Positions 10,175 to 22,699 of a stretch of 64,000 nt of DNA are shown one piece after another. Positions within the stretch are counted from its first letter, which is position 1. Every line of letters begins with the position of its first letter. Below the pieces are notes generated by a model. That model saw only the letters and a program-made list of their open reading frames with translations. It ran no database searches and was not told where the DNA came from. The position numbers and the translations under genes were made by a program. The stretch spans positions 62,001 to 126,000 of the forward strand of contig JARUPZ010000009.1 in the NCBI GenBank assembly GCA_031213475.1. The letters run 5' to 3'. The DNA is from Nereocystis luetkeana (Eukaryota; Sar; Phaeophyceae; Laminariales; Laminariaceae).

Positions 10175-13100
10175 TTTAATATTTTGCAATAGTGCAGGCC
10201 TTCTGGCGCTGACAAACACCCGGTACCTGTAGGGCCGATGATGCTCGTGTGTATCGAAGCACGCCACTTGAGGCTATACCGTTCAAATGGTGGACACATC
10301 GAGCATGCTAACACGATGGGCTGTGGTACTGCAATATGCCCAGTTTGTCGTAGAAATAAGAGTTAAACACTTATGAGTCGTACATTTTGAAGTTGCACTA
10401 ACTTCTGTTTTCTGGCATCAGCAGATACAAGCCAAAGAAAAGCTGACACTCATGTGCTGCGATACGCCGGAAAATACTGCTCCACAAGGAAACCTTCCCT
10501 CGCAGACTATGCATAGTGGCAGCAGAGCTGCCAGGCAACTTGCTGACCGTGCGCATCGATCGTCGCTTTCTTGGCGGTAAATTGTTACCTGATTTACGAT
10601 CGCGATGAAAGCGTTCAAGACATCAGATATCACAACTAATAATTGACTACACTGTGCACAGCAGGATCGATACAGGGCCTGTGAATAGTGACCTCCATTC
10701 GATACAACACGTAGCGTGGCCTTTCTTCTAAACGGGGCCTACTCTTACACATATGCTTCAAACTCGACGCACGTCCGGTGATGATTCCTACCTTCCTCGC
10801 CCGGGTATATCAAGGGTGTTTGAGTGACTTGAGCACAGAGGATCAGATAGTTACAAAGAAAACAGGATGTCGCCTTGTATATCGTGCAAATGTTTACGAT
10901 TGTGTTACGTAATCATCGCTCACCCCCACGTATGATATTGCTCCACGCACAGTCTTGAAACTGTTGAAGGTTTACCAAGAACAAATGGATATGGGAATTT
11001 CAAACAATTTGAGGCAATAATACCCAGTTGCCAAACGTGTTGTAATAATATAAACAAAATAGTTTCGTGGGGGAGACTAGCCGTGGTGTCTGACCGAATA
11101 CAACCGTGTTAAATGAAGACAAACGACAACTGAAATATGCGGAAGGAGTGCAATTAATTAACGTAATTAAAAAGCAGCAATTCGTGTGTGGCATATGTAG
11201 GCACTAGACCCCATCTTGAGCATACACCAGGCAGTGGTCCCGGTACTAGGCGACCTACAGCGGTGGCAGGGCGTGTTGAGTCGCCTAATCGCCGCATTCG
11301 TATGAAAGTCTACTAACACACATATTAGGCGATACGCCTCACACAAGGGTACTCTACGTAGGCTACCTATATAAGGCGGTTCGCCCTACTATTTTATCGT
11401 GGAACGAATGTTAGACTATATTTGTGTGTCAACTTTGAGGTTTGGAGCCGCAACAGCACGTGTGTTCCTCAATGTGCCCCGGCCGCGCCATTGCATACAA
11501 GATTCACGCCCGAAAAAGATCAACATCATTTAAGGGTTAGGGTTATAGGCCATAGAGCGCAGCTGTGGAGTCTTACAGTACGACCTGGCGTGTCGTATTT
11601 TACAGTATCGTACTGAACATAATGATACGGCACAACTCGACCTATACTCTATACTATCAAAAAGAGACCGTCACACCGAGACATTCCTCACGAGACCTCT
11701 AGCGCGCTAGCGACCTCCGACTACGATGGGCCAATACTACTACTGTTCACCCTCTGCAACAGCGAAAAACGCCCACTTGGTTGGCCGACCCTTGGCTACA
11801 GGCCTTTTTCACCCAGCGCGATACATTGGCATGCCTCGTCGGTGACTGCTCACTTCAGCGCGCTCTTCCGACTGGCCGAAGGGCAACGAAAGGCATGGAG
11901 GAGGTGGCAGACCCCCTCCCCCCCCCTCCCTCTCGTCGGTTCGTATACCTCACTTTATTCAGAGGACCCGTCGGGTGGACCCTCTTTCGTCCTTCGCATC
12001 GATCCACAAAGCTGTGACCATGTAGTGCTCCTGCTCTTCTAGGCCCCTAACCCTTAACTCTTCACTCCGACCACGGTAGGGCGAGGTCAGAGGAGGGGGA
12101 TGTTGACTCCCTACAGTGTACTGTCGTGTGTCGGTGTCGTCTGAATAAGGCGCCAACCCGCCGCAGGTGCTATTGAGTAAAACTCCAGTAGGCGGCTCAC
12201 CCTATACAGACAGGTGCATTGGCTATATTTGGCGACTCGTTTTGTCTGTGCTCCTGCAGTAGTCGTGTCAACTTACTTCGTTTAGGTCGCCTGAAAGTCT
12301 TACTTGCCATAAACGGGACCACGACTGTACTTCCTGAGAAAGGCCGAAAAGCCGCGGAAGACGGCGCAGGACGATGCACCCCTCGCCTGTGGCAGCAGAA
12401 CATTTGCACACAACATCGCATTCTACTCTCCCCATAAACATTAGCAGTAGTAGTATGTGTATATAAGCGAGAAGCATCAGGTTGGCGTGAGTAAACAAAG
12501 CATACTCGTGTGGTTGTTGCTCGACAAATGACTGGATGTTTCCCTGGGGCGAGGGTCCTGGGTCTGTTTGGTCTACCGTAGAGACATGAACCCCACCAAC
12601 TGCCTGTAATATTTAATTGAATGTCAAACGTGTACCATGATATCGGAAAACGAGATAGAACACCGTGGTCGGCGGTGTGCTCTAGCGGCTTCGCACGCTC
12701 GGTGTGGGCCGCGACATCGTGTGTGGAGCAGGTATCTACAGTACCAGTGATGAAGATGGGCATCCAAACTTGTTGCACGAACAAATTCTAGGTGCTTAGG
12801 CCGGGAGGAACATTCCTTGTGGCATCGACACGGATTGACCAACGTCAGTCATCAAAATAAGTGAAACAACGAAATTAAACGAAAAAGGTTTTCAAACAAA
12901 GACGATACCCGTTTGACACTTGGGGGTTCGGTGTGGTTTTGGGCCAACACTACGTATACGAGTACAGTAGTAACACCAACAAGCTGTCGGGCACCGTCGC
13001 GTCGAAAAAATAAATACTGTTGTCCTACATACCTGGTACTTGGTACTTCATAGTTCGGAGCTTGTTTGCTAAGAACGTGTCCCACCGAGTACGGGTCTCC

Positions 13101-14254
13101 GTGAAAATCTCGGAGGGGGCGGTGTGGAGTAAAACTATACTTCTCAAGCCTTAATGTAAACCCGGCACGCGTACTCGTGCCTACAATGTGTTCACTACCG
13201 GGACAAAACCAATCGATTTTGCACGAGCCAATTCACACATTGACAGGTGCGCGTACAGTGATCTTGGGTACCCAGTCAGCCACACGCTATATTACCCAGA
13301 AGATGTTGGCGTGTGATTGGTTTCATTGTTGCCATTGACGTCGACGTGTGTGCGTGCGCCTGATGGCAATTCAGCATCTATTTAAAAGACGAGGTGGACG
13401 GTGATCACAGCGGTAGGGATAATAGCGCAGGCACGACGATACCAGGTAGGTAGTAAACAAGACGAGCAGCTCCATTCTAATCTTGATGGGTTCGACTGAA
13501 TATTGCTGGTTCGAAAAGGAGGGCTCATGCAGTGGAATGTCCTGAGGAGTCTTATCTCCGTAAGGCACATGTAGACAACGTGCGAGGAACTCCCTGGCTG
13601 CGACCACGCCGCCGGCGTTTGATTGCGACGAAACTCGAGGAACTCTCTTCAAGCGACTGTTTGCGACGAAGTACGGGCGCTGCTTCCCGTCAAGTGGATA
13701 TCTCCGTCGTTTTACACTAACCCCCACTTCAAGCGTGGGATCGGAGTTCCATCTTCGAACTATCCGAGACAAGCAGAGGCTGGGTCGCTTCAGTTCAAGT
13801 GCAGAATAACTGTCGTCCTGTTTTTGCAGTGCTGATTCCGATAGATACTAGTAACCAGTGTCCACAAACCCGGCATATATATGAAGAAAAGGGAGAGCTT
13901 GAGCTAACGTGTTGGGACTTCGTTCGCCGCACGCTATCTCGAGTTGGCCGCGGTCGCCGTGCCGCTGTGAATCTGGTGATGTTTTATGTGCGGGGGTAGT
14001 GCTTTTCGGTTTGCTTCCTGTGAACGTGCACGGTCTACGGCATGTAGCGAGAAGCCATGCCCCGTTTTCCCCTTTCCTACAGTAAGTACCTCTTCAGTAC
14101 AGTAGTGCGTGCCTACAATGCAGATTATGGGTCCAGGTTGTAAGTTCCCACAGCGCAGATGCTCATCTGTGCACTCTTTCGCATTGTTGTTATCCACTGT
14201 TGCACCAGTAAAACACGTATTTAGTTTTGTCTTTTTTCTTGGTGTGTTCGATAG
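10175..14254. other. Intergenic stretch without a recognisable gene
   Basis: Holds one TTAGGG doublet near 11530, TACCWGGTA motifs at 13030 and 13440, and a 195-codon open frame on the - strand (12197-12784) with no domain I recognise. It may include upstream exons of the candidate at 14255, but I could not identify any. Confidence 0.45.
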
Positions 14255-14475
14255 GCCAGACAAATTTCGTCGGCAGCGACTTGTACAGTGTAGTACGCAT
14301 CATATGGCCGCGACTGGTACAATTTATTGCTTATGGCAACGTCACGAATTTGTCATGTCCTGCAGGCGAAAGAATAATGAGGGTGAAAAGCACCATCGTC
14401 TTCACAGATGTGCTTGTCGTGTCTTCTTCTCTAAGAATCTTGCCCTGGAAAAAACGAGGAACTTCCCAAACAAAG
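14255..14475 (+). CDS. Possible exon of an ALG8-like glucosyltransferase
   Basis: An open segment between an acceptor (TTCGATAG) and a good donor (AAAG|GTTAGT), phase 1 in and phase 0 out. It encodes YGNVTNLSC...ERIMRVKSTIVFTDVL followed by a basic stretch (WKKRG). Spacing of the N-V-x-N-L, basic and F-x-D-V-L positions resembles the loop and membrane helix of the ALG6/ALG8 family (GT57, ER-lumen N-glycan precursor glucosylation), closest to ALG8. The resemblance is from memory over about 25 positions. A weak continuation may lie near 15285-15360 (LILVD followed by divergent sequence lacking the family HFQYN motif). It could equally be a gene remnant or chance. Confidence 0.35.
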
Positions 14476-16691
14476 GTTAGTCTCCTGATACCGATCTTAC
14501 TAAGGCTTCGTTTAGCCGCAGCAGCGCTGATGAATTCTCCTTGAGGACGAGTCGCAGAAACATTTTTCGTAGATCACTGTTCATAAAAACCCCCGAAACG
14601 TGCAAACGAAAAATAATCAAAACATTATACCCCAAGCGTATCGTGCTTTCAGCCGATGTGCACCGGCGGCAGGTGTTGGATGTACTTGGTGAGCATGCCT
14701 ACCATCCTTGTGGAACGACAAAAAAAAAACGTGGAGGCGTTGATTGAAATAATGCTTAACGCAGTAATTGCACCATCATCATCGTCATCGTCGTCATCAT
14801 CATCGTGTTATTAACGGAGTAAGAACGTCACCCACAGCTCATGACCGTATGTATCCTTGACATAACATGAGCCAGTGAACATGTTGAAAGCGTCGTACAT
14901 CATATGGATTGGTTCGAGCGGTACTCTCTAGGTACTCTCTAGGTCACACGCGGCCAATGTGCACCACTACTGTAGTGCTTGCTCGGCGGGCCGGAATAAT
15001 TGCGCCCCCCCCCCTACAAAGTAGAGCTCACCAAAGTTCCCAGTTGCGGTATTCTTCTTCGGCCACTTAAAGTCGTGGGGATGCTCGTATGTCACGCATC
15101 CGTAAATATGCGTCCCACCCTCGTGCGTCTGCCAAACCTGGATAGCATGTTCTGGTACTACTGGTGATTGTAAGCCACCATAAGGTGTCTCACGATCTCG
15201 AGCAGCTTGATGTTCTGCATACTATCTTTCCAGGCTGAAGGTTGTCGGCGATCCAACAAGTCCACCCTCTGCAACGCGTGTCATCTTCAGGGCCTGTTCC
15301 TATTTCTGCACGTTTCTTGTTTTCTTGTTTCGCCCGAAACATTAATCTTGGTTGACTTTCTTATCGGGGGACTTTATTATATCAGGGACGTGCATTCAAT
15401 TCCTGGGGGGAAACACGTAGATCGACCTTGAGCATGGAAGTGAAAGAAGCGGTATCAAACTGGTAAACAGACGGACAGACAGACAGACAGGTATTTAGGA
15501 TTTCGCCAATAGAAACCACAGATAAATCTGTGAAAAATAAGTGTAAAATCCTGAAAAATATCCTCCTCGTAAAACGAGGGCCAACAATATGCGTTGCTCT
15601 CCCGTTCCCTAGGTGTTATTTTGTGTCTGGTACCATTTAAGGTAGACAGAACTACATAATAAGAAGGAATGAGGAGCGAAGCAACCGCCTTGAAGTGGTT
15701 GCTCGAAAGTATACCAGATGCCAGCACGTACTGCATGCAATTTTGTCGCATAGTCTCCCTCGTGTACCCTCGTGCGTAGCTGGTGGCTCTGTCCTCAAAA
15801 ACAAAAACTTTGACTGAATGAACAAAAGGTCTCGGACACAGGGTGGATGTCTCGGACGTTGTGGCCGCCTCCCGCGGGCCGGGTAATGGGCAGCCTGGGT
15901 GATCGCCCGACAACTCATGATGCACAGCACCCCAGGAGGTGGCATCTGGCTCATGCCGAGCGTCTCCGTGAGGGCTATCGTTTTCCGCTGCGTGCGGTAT
16001 GGGCGTCAACCGTTTGGGGGCGTGTTGCACAATAAAAGGTGCGTGGTCTTGTAGACACTCAAAGGGCGGAAGGACGGGCGGACAGCTTTTCATTTCTGCT
16101 GACAAAAACCCTGCGTAAAGATAGGGGTGTTGCTTCCCCGCCTGCTCAGAAAATGTATTGTACATGTTCGAAGAACTGTCCTTATCTCTCGAAGTGCATC
16201 TCGGATTTACAATCAATCTGCACCCATGCTTTCTCCTCGTGGACATGTCTCATGTGGGTTAGTTAGGAACGATCAATCCACCGTATTCCGTGTTTGAGGG
16301 CCCGAAGGTGATGCATCTTGCCGGGACCAGTTCGTACATGTGTACTTCTGTTTGGGTTTCTTTTACAGTAAAAACAAGAAAAAGTGGGAATGCGTCGGTG
16401 AACAAACCCGCCATAAACCTCTGCAAAAATCCACAACTCCACAACCACGTAGTTTGGGTCCGAAACGTGGGTGCCGTTCAAATAGGTTAAGATCGAGCCT
16501 AAGACCTCCCCCTCCCCCTGCGCAAAAACGCCACCGGTCCAGGGTTAAACAACGTATCTCGCGCCACGAAAAGCCTTGTCGCTATCTCGTATCTAGCAAA
16601 AATGTCACACCGCGCCAGGCAAAGCCATGCCGCTCGCTTGTACAGCAAGACAGAATGATGTATGGTGAAAGGGAATTCCTAGACGTTTTCG
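14476..16691. other. Stretch with only tentative coding signals
   Basis: Contains a CAT/CGT trinucleotide tract near 14770-14805, a duplicated GGTACTCTCTA near 14925, and a 263-codon - strand open frame (15455-16246) that ends in a short ACAG repeat and has no recognisable domain. Nothing else is supported. Confidence 0.45.
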
Positions 16692-16692
16692 T

Positions 16693-16755
16693 ACACTAGT
16701 GACACTAGTGACACTAGTGACACTAGTGACACTAGTGACACTAGTGACACTAGTG
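16693..16755. repeat. Seven-unit 9-bp satellite (ACACTAGTG)n
   Basis: Seven perfect copies of a 9-base unit whose core CACTAGTG is a palindrome. Confidence 0.95.
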
Positions 16756-16870
16756 ACAATGTTATCTGAGACACCACCCCCTCATCTGCAGTAATGCCGC
16801 CAGTCCTTTAGAAACAATGTTGTGTCGCACCACGAAAAGCCTTGCCGCTCTCTCCTGCATAGCGACAACG

Positions 16871-16896
16871 TAACCCTAACCCTAACCCTAACCCTA
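16871..16896 (-). repeat. Interstitial telomere-like tract (CCCTAA)n
   Basis: About four perfect CCCTAA units, one of the longest such tracts in the window. A further doublet is near 17036. Confidence 0.92.
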
Positions 16897-17339
16897 TCCC
16901 GCCAAATGAAAACCTCCGACAGTCTCGAAGACAGTGATAATGACATATCGTGCCATCAGAACCGTGGGCACTCTCTCGTACATAAATAGCGGTATTAATA
17001 GTACGCTACATCCTACCCGTCGTTTGGGTGAAGTGCTAACCCTAACCCAGATCGAAACGTTTCAGGCTAGCCAGGCACTCCAAGTACCGACCGCCTGATC
17101 CAAACAATACCGACCAATACAAAAAAAAAAAAACCAAACGAAAAACACCGGAAAAAAGACAGTCCCTCGAGTGATCGGTGACGAGTAACGCGAATGTACG
17201 CGCAAACACAACAAAGAAGGCAGTGGTTCAAGTTACGAGTACCGTTTTGTGCGAACACACTAAGATCGAACCCTCCCCCCCCCAAAAAAAAAACGTCCAG
17301 AAAGGTCTGGTTGCCGAGTAACGCCGAGAAATCTTCGTC

Positions 17340-17580
17340 AAACACAACAACAAGGCTTCGCCATAGCGTTTCGCCGAAGGGTTCGCTGAAGGCTTCCCAA
17401 AGCTTCGCCCAAGGTTTCGCCAAAGGCTTTGTCAACGGCTTTGCCGAAGACTCCGTCAACAAAGGCTTCGCCAACGGCTTCGCCAACGATGTCGCCGAAG
17501 GTTGTGTGAAAGGCTCCGCGAATGCTTCGCCGAAGCTTCGGCAAAGCCTTCGGCAAACGCTTCTCGAAAGGCATCGGCGA
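17340..17580. repeat. Degenerate GGCTTCGCCAA-type minisatellite
   Basis: Short overlapping units of the type GGCTTCGCCAAAGG, partly palindromic (CTTCGCCGAAG), repeat through this region. Both strands are open across it (+ strand GFAKGFVNGFAED-like, - strand AKPLAKPL-like). Open frames on both strands are expected from a repeat whose unit lacks stops, so I do not call a gene. Confidence 0.7.
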
Positions 17581-18289
17581 CAAAGACCGCACGAAAAAAA
17601 AAACACATGCTACAAGCGTGGCCTCAGACCAGTCGGTGCCAAAAAACAAACGACCTGGCCTTCTCCCGTCCAGAAAATACCGTCATATCTCTCGGTGGCG
17701 GGATGTCGGAGGAAAAAGTCCCAACCACGACACAATCGATCCCGAGGAAAAGCACAGCCTAGGAATTTCTCTGACCGGTTGGGCAATTTCTCGAAATTAA
17801 AATGTGTACTGAGGACAAAACGGTGATTACAAGTGTTTCTCTCAGCTCTTAAGTTTTCACCCGTCGCGTGAACCCGCCGAAACTAGGGCCCACGGCTGTG
17901 ACAAAATCGAACAAGCATCGCCGACTTTCGGAGGAGGGGGGTTCTAGCATGAAAAGAGGCGCGGGGGTGGGGGGGGGGGGGGGGGGTCACCTGTCTGATA
18001 TATGAAAGCTTCACTAGCCCTGGGTGAAGAACCTCGGAAGGAATCAGTCCACGGGGGACAACTCGCATGCGGCTCGATTTCACCGCCCGGCTAGTTATCC
18101 ATCGACGGCTTGAAACCAAACGGTATCCATTCCGCCGCCCTAAAAACATCCTTGAGGTCAACCCGGTGGCGAACTACTTCTCAATTATTATGGCAGGAGG
18201 GGAAACCTTTCGTGTACGCAAGAAAACAGTCAGCATGCAGCTACCCGGGGGCTAGTGGCATGCCGGACAAGAGGTGTGCCTAGTAGGGT

Positions 18290-18545
18290 ATGCATACGCT
18301 CTGGAGGTACCCTGGCATCTACACCACTTTGAGGGTACTTAGGGTACCTACCCGGACGTAATTCCAGGTGTACTCGGGAAGCAACCCGAGTATGACCATG
18401 GGGATACCCGAGTACCTACCCGAGTATGACTCCGGGTGATACCGAGTACATACCCAGGTATGACTCCGGGTGATACCTACCCAAGCATGACTCCAGGTGG
18501 TACCCGAGTACCTACCCAAGGACAACCTTACATAGTACCCGGGTG
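18290..18545. repeat. Degenerate ~31-bp tandem repeat (CCCGAGTAC family)
   Basis: Successive units of the type TACCCGAGTATGACTCCGGG. A related CCCGGGTATCTACC-based array lies at 22020-22200. Confidence 0.75.
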
Positions 18546-18591
18546 GCGCAGCGAGAATAACCTACATAGTACTTAACGAATGTGCTTACCC

Positions 18592-18611
18592 AAAAAAAAA
18601 AAAAAAAAAAA
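18592..18611. repeat. Poly-A run
   Basis: An uninterrupted run of about 19 A. I could not link it to a retrotransposon 3' end. Confidence 0.7.
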
Positions 18612-19129
18612 ACTACATAGGCCCGGTTAGAGCCTGGTTCGCAAAAATGCTATATAAGGGGTCCGCAGTTTGACCGCTTGACTGACCGACCCCCAACGCT
18701 AGACACAACATAAAAACTTGAAAGCAAGGAGACCTCAGTTTGACCGTTTCGACTGACTGTTCCCTACGCTGCAACTACTATATTAAGGTGCTAGGAAGCC
18801 GCGTGTCGACCCCTTGACTGATCGCCCGCTTCACTAAAACCAGTATAATAAGGCCGAGAGAGGCTATACCGCGCCCCAAAAGACCTGTCCCCGACGAGTC
18901 TCGTTTCTGCTGGCTGCACTCTGGTCAGAGCAGAAGGTCCACTCCCGCGGCGGCAGTGCCTTCTCCCTCCTGGTCGTCGGCCAATAGGTTCTCAGTACCT
19001 CCCACCAGCCCCTAAAATAAACAATGGGCAGGGTGGACACAATTAGACCTGCGCTTTTGTCGTGTTGTCTTACAAAACTTTGGCGCTTTTGGATTTTCTT
19101 GATAGTCAACGAACCAAACAAAATGAGGT

Positions 19130-19720
19130 CGACAGGGAGGCGTGGGGGAACGGGGAAGAGGGGGTTGTCATGGTTAAGGCATGAAGCATGATGGGAGAGG
19201 GAGTTGACATGGTGGAGGCATGACGGTAAAGGGGAGGGGAAGTTATCACAGTAGAGGCTTGGTGGGAGAGGGAAGGAGAGATGCAATGGATCAAACATGA
19301 GGGGCTAGGAGAGAGGGGGTTATCGTGGTTGGGTTAGGGACGCCGTACTCGTAGGGGAGAGAGAGTTGGCATGGCATGGTTGGGTTAGGGTTAGGGTTAG
19401 GGGAGAGGAGATGATCATGGTAGAGGCGTGATGTCAGAAGGAGGTCATAAGGATGGGGCATGAGGGAACAGGAGGGAGGGAGTTATCATGATAGAGGCAG
19501 GAACGCAGTAGGGGTTAGGGTTAGGGTTGAGGCGTGACGGAATAGAGAGGAGGGAGGTATAATGGCTGAGGCATGGGGCATGGGGGGAGAAGGACTTGAC
19601 ATGCCTGAGGTGTGACGGGATAGGGGAGACGGGCTTATCATGGCTAAGGCATGGGGCATGAGGGGAGAGAGAGAGTGGAGGGGAGAGGGAGTTGACATGG
19701 GTGAGGCATGAGGGAAGAGT
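19130..19720. repeat. Purine-rich degenerate tandem array with TTAGGG tracts
   Basis: Imperfect units of the type GGAGTTGACATGG..GAGGCATGA repeat about a dozen times, interrupted by telomere-like GGGTTA tracts at 19382-19402 and 19513-19529. The - strand open frames here (LSHHASCL-like) are repeat translations. Confidence 0.75.
19382..19402 (+). repeat. Interstitial TTAGGG telomere-like tract
   Basis: About three perfect TTAGGG units embedded in the purine-rich array. Confidence 0.9.
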
Positions 19721-20110
19721 GCTTAATAGGTCCTCGGCAAAAACGTCCTCGGCGCCAGCCACCGGGCCCTGCCAAAACAACCCAAGAAAGAGTGAAATGC
19801 ATACCACACAGAGCACAATTGATTCTCAGACCCCCTATGTTATTTCCAAGAGAAACTATTAATAGCGCAAACACGATAAGCATGCCTAGAAGATTAGATT
19901 TGCACATATCGGACTGATCAGATGTAGACCTCCATGCTTGCAGCATCAACACAACCCGGGGCAGATACAGTAGGTTCGAGTTGACTTGTTTTTCGATATG
20001 TGTTTTTTTTCTCACGCATGCTAGAGTGGGTACTGGTATGCCGTGTATGAGGTATGCTGTGCCTGTCGTGTCCAGCACATGGCATTGCATTTTCTTTTCT
20101 GCTTATTGCG

Positions 20111-20190
20111 TATCAATGTGCATCAACGTACATCAATATACATCAATATACATCAATATACATCAATGTACATCAATGTACATCACTGTA
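20111..20190. repeat. Eight-unit 10-bp repeat (CATCAATATA)n
   Basis: Eight adjacent 10-base units differing at one or two positions (CATCAACGTA, CATCAATATA, CATCAATGTA). Confidence 0.93.
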
Positions 20191-22019
20191 CAGTAGTATT
20201 TCCGCCTACCCGTATTGGGAAGTGACCACAGACAGAGCTTGTATCAAGCATCGGCACGGACACTGGTTGTGCTGGGTGTCGGCGGGTAGAAAGGCCGGTT
20301 TGATGTGAAAACACAGACATTTAAACCATTTTAGGTACTGTAGGATCTGCGCAGCTCGGACACGTCAGATCCCAAGTATACTGCTGTACTAAACACATAT
20401 TCCGGGGGAGGGTTAGGGTTAGGTTTGCTGCTTCGCATGATCTGCGCTCACAGCTTAAATCTTCAGTGAAGGACCAAATGCACAGAGTTCGGCAAAGATA
20501 GAGCAGTAAATGCCAGCCTGCACACAATGAACAAGTCAGACCCCCATGCCATCTTCAAGATAATCATGGGTACATACAGCAGATTCCTACGAATAATAGA
20601 TATGCATACCATACATTTGATCTGCAGACATCGTATAGGTCCGATGCTCATGACGTTATCAACACAATCCCGGGCAGATACAGTACACCCCCAATCTTAA
20701 TAGATACGTTCCGCACGCATCGCACATCATCGGATTCCCATAGCATGAGCTACGTACATCTTTCGGCAAATATGGGTCTCTAAGTTATATGTTATGTTAT
20801 GTACCTGGTAGTGTCTTTTTTTTTGGCGGTTTTCCCCGCGACACAAAACCGACATTTTATTTTTTGGGGTATATTCGCAAAAAAAATAAAAAAAAAACTG
20901 ACCGGCAATGTCGTTGTTATCTTGATTTCTCGGTTTTTACTTCGAAAAATATGACCGAAACTGACCGAATTTTCGGTGAAAAGCCGGAAGACCGACGGAG
21001 CCATTTTTAGCTTTCGGTGCACAACACTGGCGACAAACAAAGGCGCCAGTCAGAGGCGACGACAATTGCAGCTAAATGTACCTGTTAATGTCTAGCCAAA
21101 TATCGGTACCCCTTCAGACCGTTGACCTCGAACAATGGTGCGATCGTTTGTGAGCGGTATCATATACTGTAGCACACCATTTCATGGTTTCCTCGACGAG
21201 GTTAAGGGTGCTCTAGTCGAACGCTAACACTCTATTTTCGCAAGTCTCTCGACCAGATATTTTCGAAGACATTTTGTTCGGTATTATTATTAGCAACCTG
21301 CCCTATCGGACTAAAACGATAGCACCCCTAACCCTTAACCCTCAACGTTCTCAAGGGGCCGCACACAAGCAACTGCAGTGCCTACCAATAGCCAAAGAAT
21401 ACACGAGTCGGGGACTTACGGTAGTCGGTCAATCAAAATTACACTGGTACAGAATAACGGCCCCTCTATGGCGCCGTTATGCGGCAGTCAACAATAACGG
21501 CACCCTGAAGCGACAACTGGCACTAACCCTCATCACCAACTGGCACCACTGCTCATCGCACTGCCACGCGGGAAAATTCCATCTGCTGTGCCATGCGATT
21601 TCACAGACAACATACTCGTAGCGGGCACTACAGGGGGTCCACACTACTGCTGTCTAAAGGTTGTGGTTGCTAAGATGCGTAAGAAGTACCTGGCACCGGC
21701 ATGTATTACGTGATATCACACATTTACTGATAGGGCGTACTAGTACCATACCAGGCAAAACCGTCCGGCGATGTCATGCTCAACACCTCTGTCCCTATGC
21801 ACTACCACGTATACAAAACACCCTTGCAGAATACCAATATACCATACCTGGTACCTGCTATGAGTACTAAACACCCCCATACCTTCATAATGCACACCAT
21901 ACATACAATCCCCACACAAACAAACACCTGCATTCGCTCGGCGCCCAACACCTCTCCTCCGTCCAGGGTCCATGCATGAAAATATAGTATTTAGTAGCGT
22001 ACACACTCCGAAGGTCTCA
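20191..22019. other. Non-coding stretch, little recognisable
   Basis: Contains TTAGGG doublets near 20410 and 21327, a TACCWGGTA at 21845 and a 40-base partial copy of the end of EB1 exon 10 at about 21925-21965 (- strand). No gene is supported. Confidence 0.45.
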
Positions 22020-22200
22020 TGCCCGGGTATCTACCCGATGACACCCGGGTATCTATCCGAAAATGATACCCGGGTATCTATCAGAGTATAATACCTGAGT
22101 ATCTACGCGATAATGATGCCCGGGTATCTACCAGAGTACAGTACCTGGGTGTCTACCCCACTATGATGTTAAAAATCAGGTTTGGTTGCCGGGTACACCC
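22020..22200. repeat. Degenerate ~37-bp tandem repeat (CCCGGGTATC family)
   Basis: Four to five units of the type ACCCGGGTATCTAC alternating with AGAGTA/GATAATGAT segments. Related to the array at 18290-18545. Confidence 0.75.
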
Positions 22201-22295
22201 CAGAGTATGTACTGTACAAGTACCCTACCCTCTACAGCCCACCCATATTCACAATCGTAGACCCACGGCAAAAATGATTGCATGCACCTTCGGGG

Positions 22296-22560
22296 GTAGG
22301 GGGGAGGAGCGCCCGCTATGTGACTTCGGATCGGCATCACGAAAGAGACGTGACTTGGACAAGTGCGCCAAACGAAAAGAAGATGGGATGGAAAATAAAA
22401 TAAAATAAATAACCCGACCTGTAAGGTGGGGAAGGGGAAGGAGCGCCCGCTATGTGACTACGGATCTGACTCATGGAAGAGAGGTGACATGGGCAAGTAG
22501 GTCGATCGAGAAATACATGGGATGGAAAAAGAAAACAATCAAAAACCAAACCGACCTGTA
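22296..22560. repeat. Tandem duplication of ~140 bp beside EB1 exon 10
   Basis: The segment containing GAGCGCCCGCTATGTGACT, a GATGGGATGG block and CCGACCTGTA occurs twice in tandem (about 22296-22434 and 22435-22560). The second copy runs into the donor of EB1 exon 10. Confidence 0.75.
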
Positions 22561-22699
22561 CTCGCTCGGCGTCCAACACCTCGCCTCCGTCCCGCCCTTC
22601 GAGCCCCTCCTGTCCCTCTTCGTGCTCTTCGTCGGTCGCGTACAGAATCTTGAAGGCGTTTTTGGTGAGCTCGCTCTCGCCGGACTCTTGCTCGTGGTT
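22556..22699 (-). CDS. EB1: EB1 exon 10 (end of EBH domain and acidic tail)
   Basis: 48 codons, phase 0 at both ends, from acceptor ACCGGTAG to donor CAG|GTCGGT. Encodes NHEQESGESELTKNAFKILY then a Glu/Gly-rich acidic tail ending EVLDAERVQ. Read-through past the donor would add about 73 unrelated residues before a stop at 22337, so I prefer splicing to an unidentified last exon. Confidence 0.85.

Noticed and set aside
12197-12784. 195-codon - strand open frame
   Set aside because: Composition is not clearly protein-like and other frames are open beside it. No family recognised.
15455-16246. 263-codon - strand open frame
   Set aside because: No recognisable motif, ends in an ACAG simple repeat, and shows no splice or neighbour context. 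Kept only as a remark.
19106-19816. Ser/His/Pro-rich - strand frames
   Set aside because: Translations of the purine-rich tandem array.
22337-22555. Read-through extension of EB1 exon 10 to the stop at 22337
   Set aside because: It would add about 73 Phe/Ser/Pro-rich residues unlike any EB1 tail and is encoded by a tandem-duplicated intron segment.
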